64,000 nt of DNA from an uncultured Roseibium sp. (GTDB lineage: Bacteria; Pseudomonadota; Alphaproteobacteria; Rhizobiales; Stappiaceae), in assembly GCF_963675985.1 (NCBI RefSeq), contig NZ_OY780956.1:97213-161212 (forward strand). Reading direction: 5' to 3'. A model generated the notes under the pieces. It was not told the DNA's origin. It saw nothing but the letters and a program-made list of their open reading frames with translations, and did not search any database. Below are positions 62,662-64,000 of this stretch, piece by piece (position 1 is the stretch's first letter; each line of letters starts with the position of its first letter). The position numbers were made by a program, and so were the translations under genes.

Positions 62662-64000
62662 TCATGTCAGAGCGAACAGCACACCCGGGTTGAGGATATT
62701 TTGCGGGTCGAGAGCCTTTTTCATCGTCCGCATCAACTGCATTTCGGCGTCACTGCGACTTTTGCCAAGCCAACGGACCTTGATACGGCCGATGCCGTGT
62801 TCGGCAGTTACGGCTCCGCCCCACGCGCTCAGCAAGCTGTAGACGGTCTCTTCGATCCGCTCTTCGGCTTCCTTGCTGCCATCGTGGGCCACAAGGAGAT
62901 GCACGTTGCCGTCCCCCACGTGACCGACCTTGAGGGTCTGCCCGGCACAGTCCAACGCGGCCAGGGGTCCATCGACGGCATCGCAGAACCGGCCGAGATC
63001 CGACGGAGCCAGGCCGATATCGAAATTGATATGCGGACCAAGATCCGCATCGACCTCGCCCACGGCTTCGCGGATGGCCCAAAGCGCCTGCATTTCGGCG
63101 ACCGACTTGGCGAGAACGCCGTCGATGACCTCGCCCGCCTCGAACCGCTCGGCAAAGAACGCCTCCATCTGCTCGCCGGCGTCGTCGTCGCCGGAAACCA
63201 CTTCCAGAAGTAGATAGAAACCATGCCGGTCTTTAAAGGGGGAGGTTGCCAGCTGTGTCTGGTGACACACGAAATCCCAGTAGTCGGGCCACATGCCTTC
63301 AAAGGCCGCGACGCGGGTGCCGAACCTGGTGCGCGCAGCTGCCAGACAGGCAAGCGCGGCTGTATGATCGGGAAGCGCCAGAAGCGCCAGCGCGCTGTGG
63401 GGAACGCTCTGGCGCAATTGCAGAACGGCGCGGGTGATCACGCCCAGCGTTCCCTCAGAGCCGATAAAGACATGTTTCAGATCGAAACCGGAATTGTCCT
63501 TCACCGTCTTGCCAAGGCGGGAGATCACCGATCCGTCGGCCAGAACCGCCTCGAGACCGAGTACGTTCTGACGGGTCATGCCGTGTTGCAGTACCCGGAT
63601 GCCGCCGGCATTGGTGGCAATCGTGCCTCCGATGGTCGCCGAACCCCTGGAGCCGATATCGACGGGATATTCGAACCCGGCATCGCGCGCCGCCATCTGC
63701 ACGGTTTCAAGCGGCGTGCCGGCCCAGGCGGTCAGTGTCATCGCCTGCCGGTCGAGCTCGATAATCCCGGTCAGGCGTTCGCTCGACAGCACGACCGAAC
63801 CGGCAAGACCACACGCGCCGCCGGACAGGCCGGTTCGCCCCCCTTGCGGAATGACGGCCAAACCATGCCCGGTGCAGATTTCCAGCGCACGCGCCACCTC
63901 TTCTGTCGTCGCAGGACGCACAATCGCCAGCGGTGCCTCACCCGCAAGACCGGACTGGTCAGCGGCATAGCGAAGGCAATCCTCCGGCGCGCTTAGCAGC
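62662..64000 (-). CDS. FAD-linked 2-hydroxyacid dehydrogenase (GlcD family), N-terminus beyond window
   Basis: The visible 446 codons cover nearly the whole flavoprotein: IVRPATTEEVARALEIC, VIPQGGRTGLSGGACG (FAD loop), GSATIGGTIATNAGGIRVLQHG, VGHVGDGNVHLLVAHD and TAEHGIGRIKVRWLGKS. It is a paralogue of the protein at 35234-36694 with the same domain order and oxidises a D-2-hydroxy acid. The reading frame is open to the window edge, so the true start lies beyond 64000. Its neighbours there are unknown. Confidence 0.9.
   Translation of the reverse strand, partial: LLSAPEDCLRYAADQSGLAGEAPLAIVRPATTEEVARALEICTGHGLAVIPQGGRTGLSGGACGLAGSVVLSSERLTGIIELDRQAMTLTAWAGTPLETVQMAARDAGFEYPVDIGSRGSATIGGTIATNAGGIRVLQHGMTRQNVLGLEAVLADGSVISRLGKTVKDNSGFDLKHVFIGSEGTLGVITRAVLQLRQSVPHSALALLALPDHTAALACLAAARTRFGTRVAAFEGMWPDYWDFVCHQTQLATSPFKDRHGFYLLLEVVSGDDDAGEQMEAFFAERFEAGEVIDGVLAKSVAEMQALWAIREAVGEVDADLGPHINFDIGLAPSDLGRFCDAVDGPLAALDCAGQTLKVGHVGDGNVHLLVAHDGSKEAEERIEETVYSLLSAWGGAVTAEHGIGRIKVRWLGKSRSDAEMQLMRTMKKALDPQNILNPGVLFALT

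Overview
The window looks like chromosome (or large replicon) of a GC-rich alphaproteobacterium, most likely a marine or host-associated member of the Hyphomicrobiales/Rhodobacterales group. The reasons are the high GC, the density of TRAP uptake systems (three DctPQM sets and one TAXI set in 64 kb), the class of class-III aminotransferases and TyrA-like enzyme, and a palindromic intergenic element at about 10562-10605 that resembles the dispersed palindromes of rhizobia. No rRNA, tRNA or CRISPR array was seen, so the placement is an inference.

Left part (1-6700) is accessory and eroded. It holds a HigBA-type toxin-antitoxin pair cut by the window edge, a WGR-domain gene, a DUF736 remnant, acetoacetyl-CoA synthetase, a decayed class III aminotransferase fused by deletion to a TyrA-like dehydrogenase, a TetR regulator and a decayed serine recombinase. 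A recurrent 17-bp element (ATTGTAC-N3-GTACAAT type) sits before several of these genes and again at 13691-13729, which suggests one TetR regulon. Next comes a TorT-like periplasmic binding protein followed directly by a methyl-accepting chemotaxis protein (6996-10252).

Middle part (10787-41342) is a run of catabolic islands. (a) A TRAP transporter divergent from a decayed tetR, aminotransferase, phosphotriesterase-like hydrolase, TauE/SafE permease and amidase. (b) TetR, two SDR enzymes, LysR and azoreductase. (c) An acyl-CoA style set (enoyl-CoA hydratase, MaoC hydratase, SDR, CoA transferase, IclR) with a TAXI-TRAP transporter. (d) A relic zone at 31003-32015. (e) A DctPQM transporter, a GlcD-type FAD dehydrogenase, a MetX-like hydrolase and LysR, then a second LysR and an MFS transporter.

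Right part holds a complete type I secretion locus (41746-54229): TolC-type channel, a 2519-residue repetitive secreted adhesin with three almost identical 408-residue units, an ABC exporter with a cysteine-less C39-like domain, and an HlyD adaptor. After it, on the minus strand, lies an operon of GntR, gamma-glutamyltransferase, DctQ, DctM, DctP, a decayed TauE/SafE gene and an amidase. This echoes island (a), because both loci join TRAP uptake, a TauE/SafE permease and an amidase. The window ends inside a second GlcD-type dehydrogenase.

The most interesting points are the predicted 17-bp operator shared by intact and decayed genes, the TorT-chemoreceptor pair without TorS/TorR, the paired TRAP-TauE-amidase loci, and several long perfect inverted repeats in gene-free DNA.
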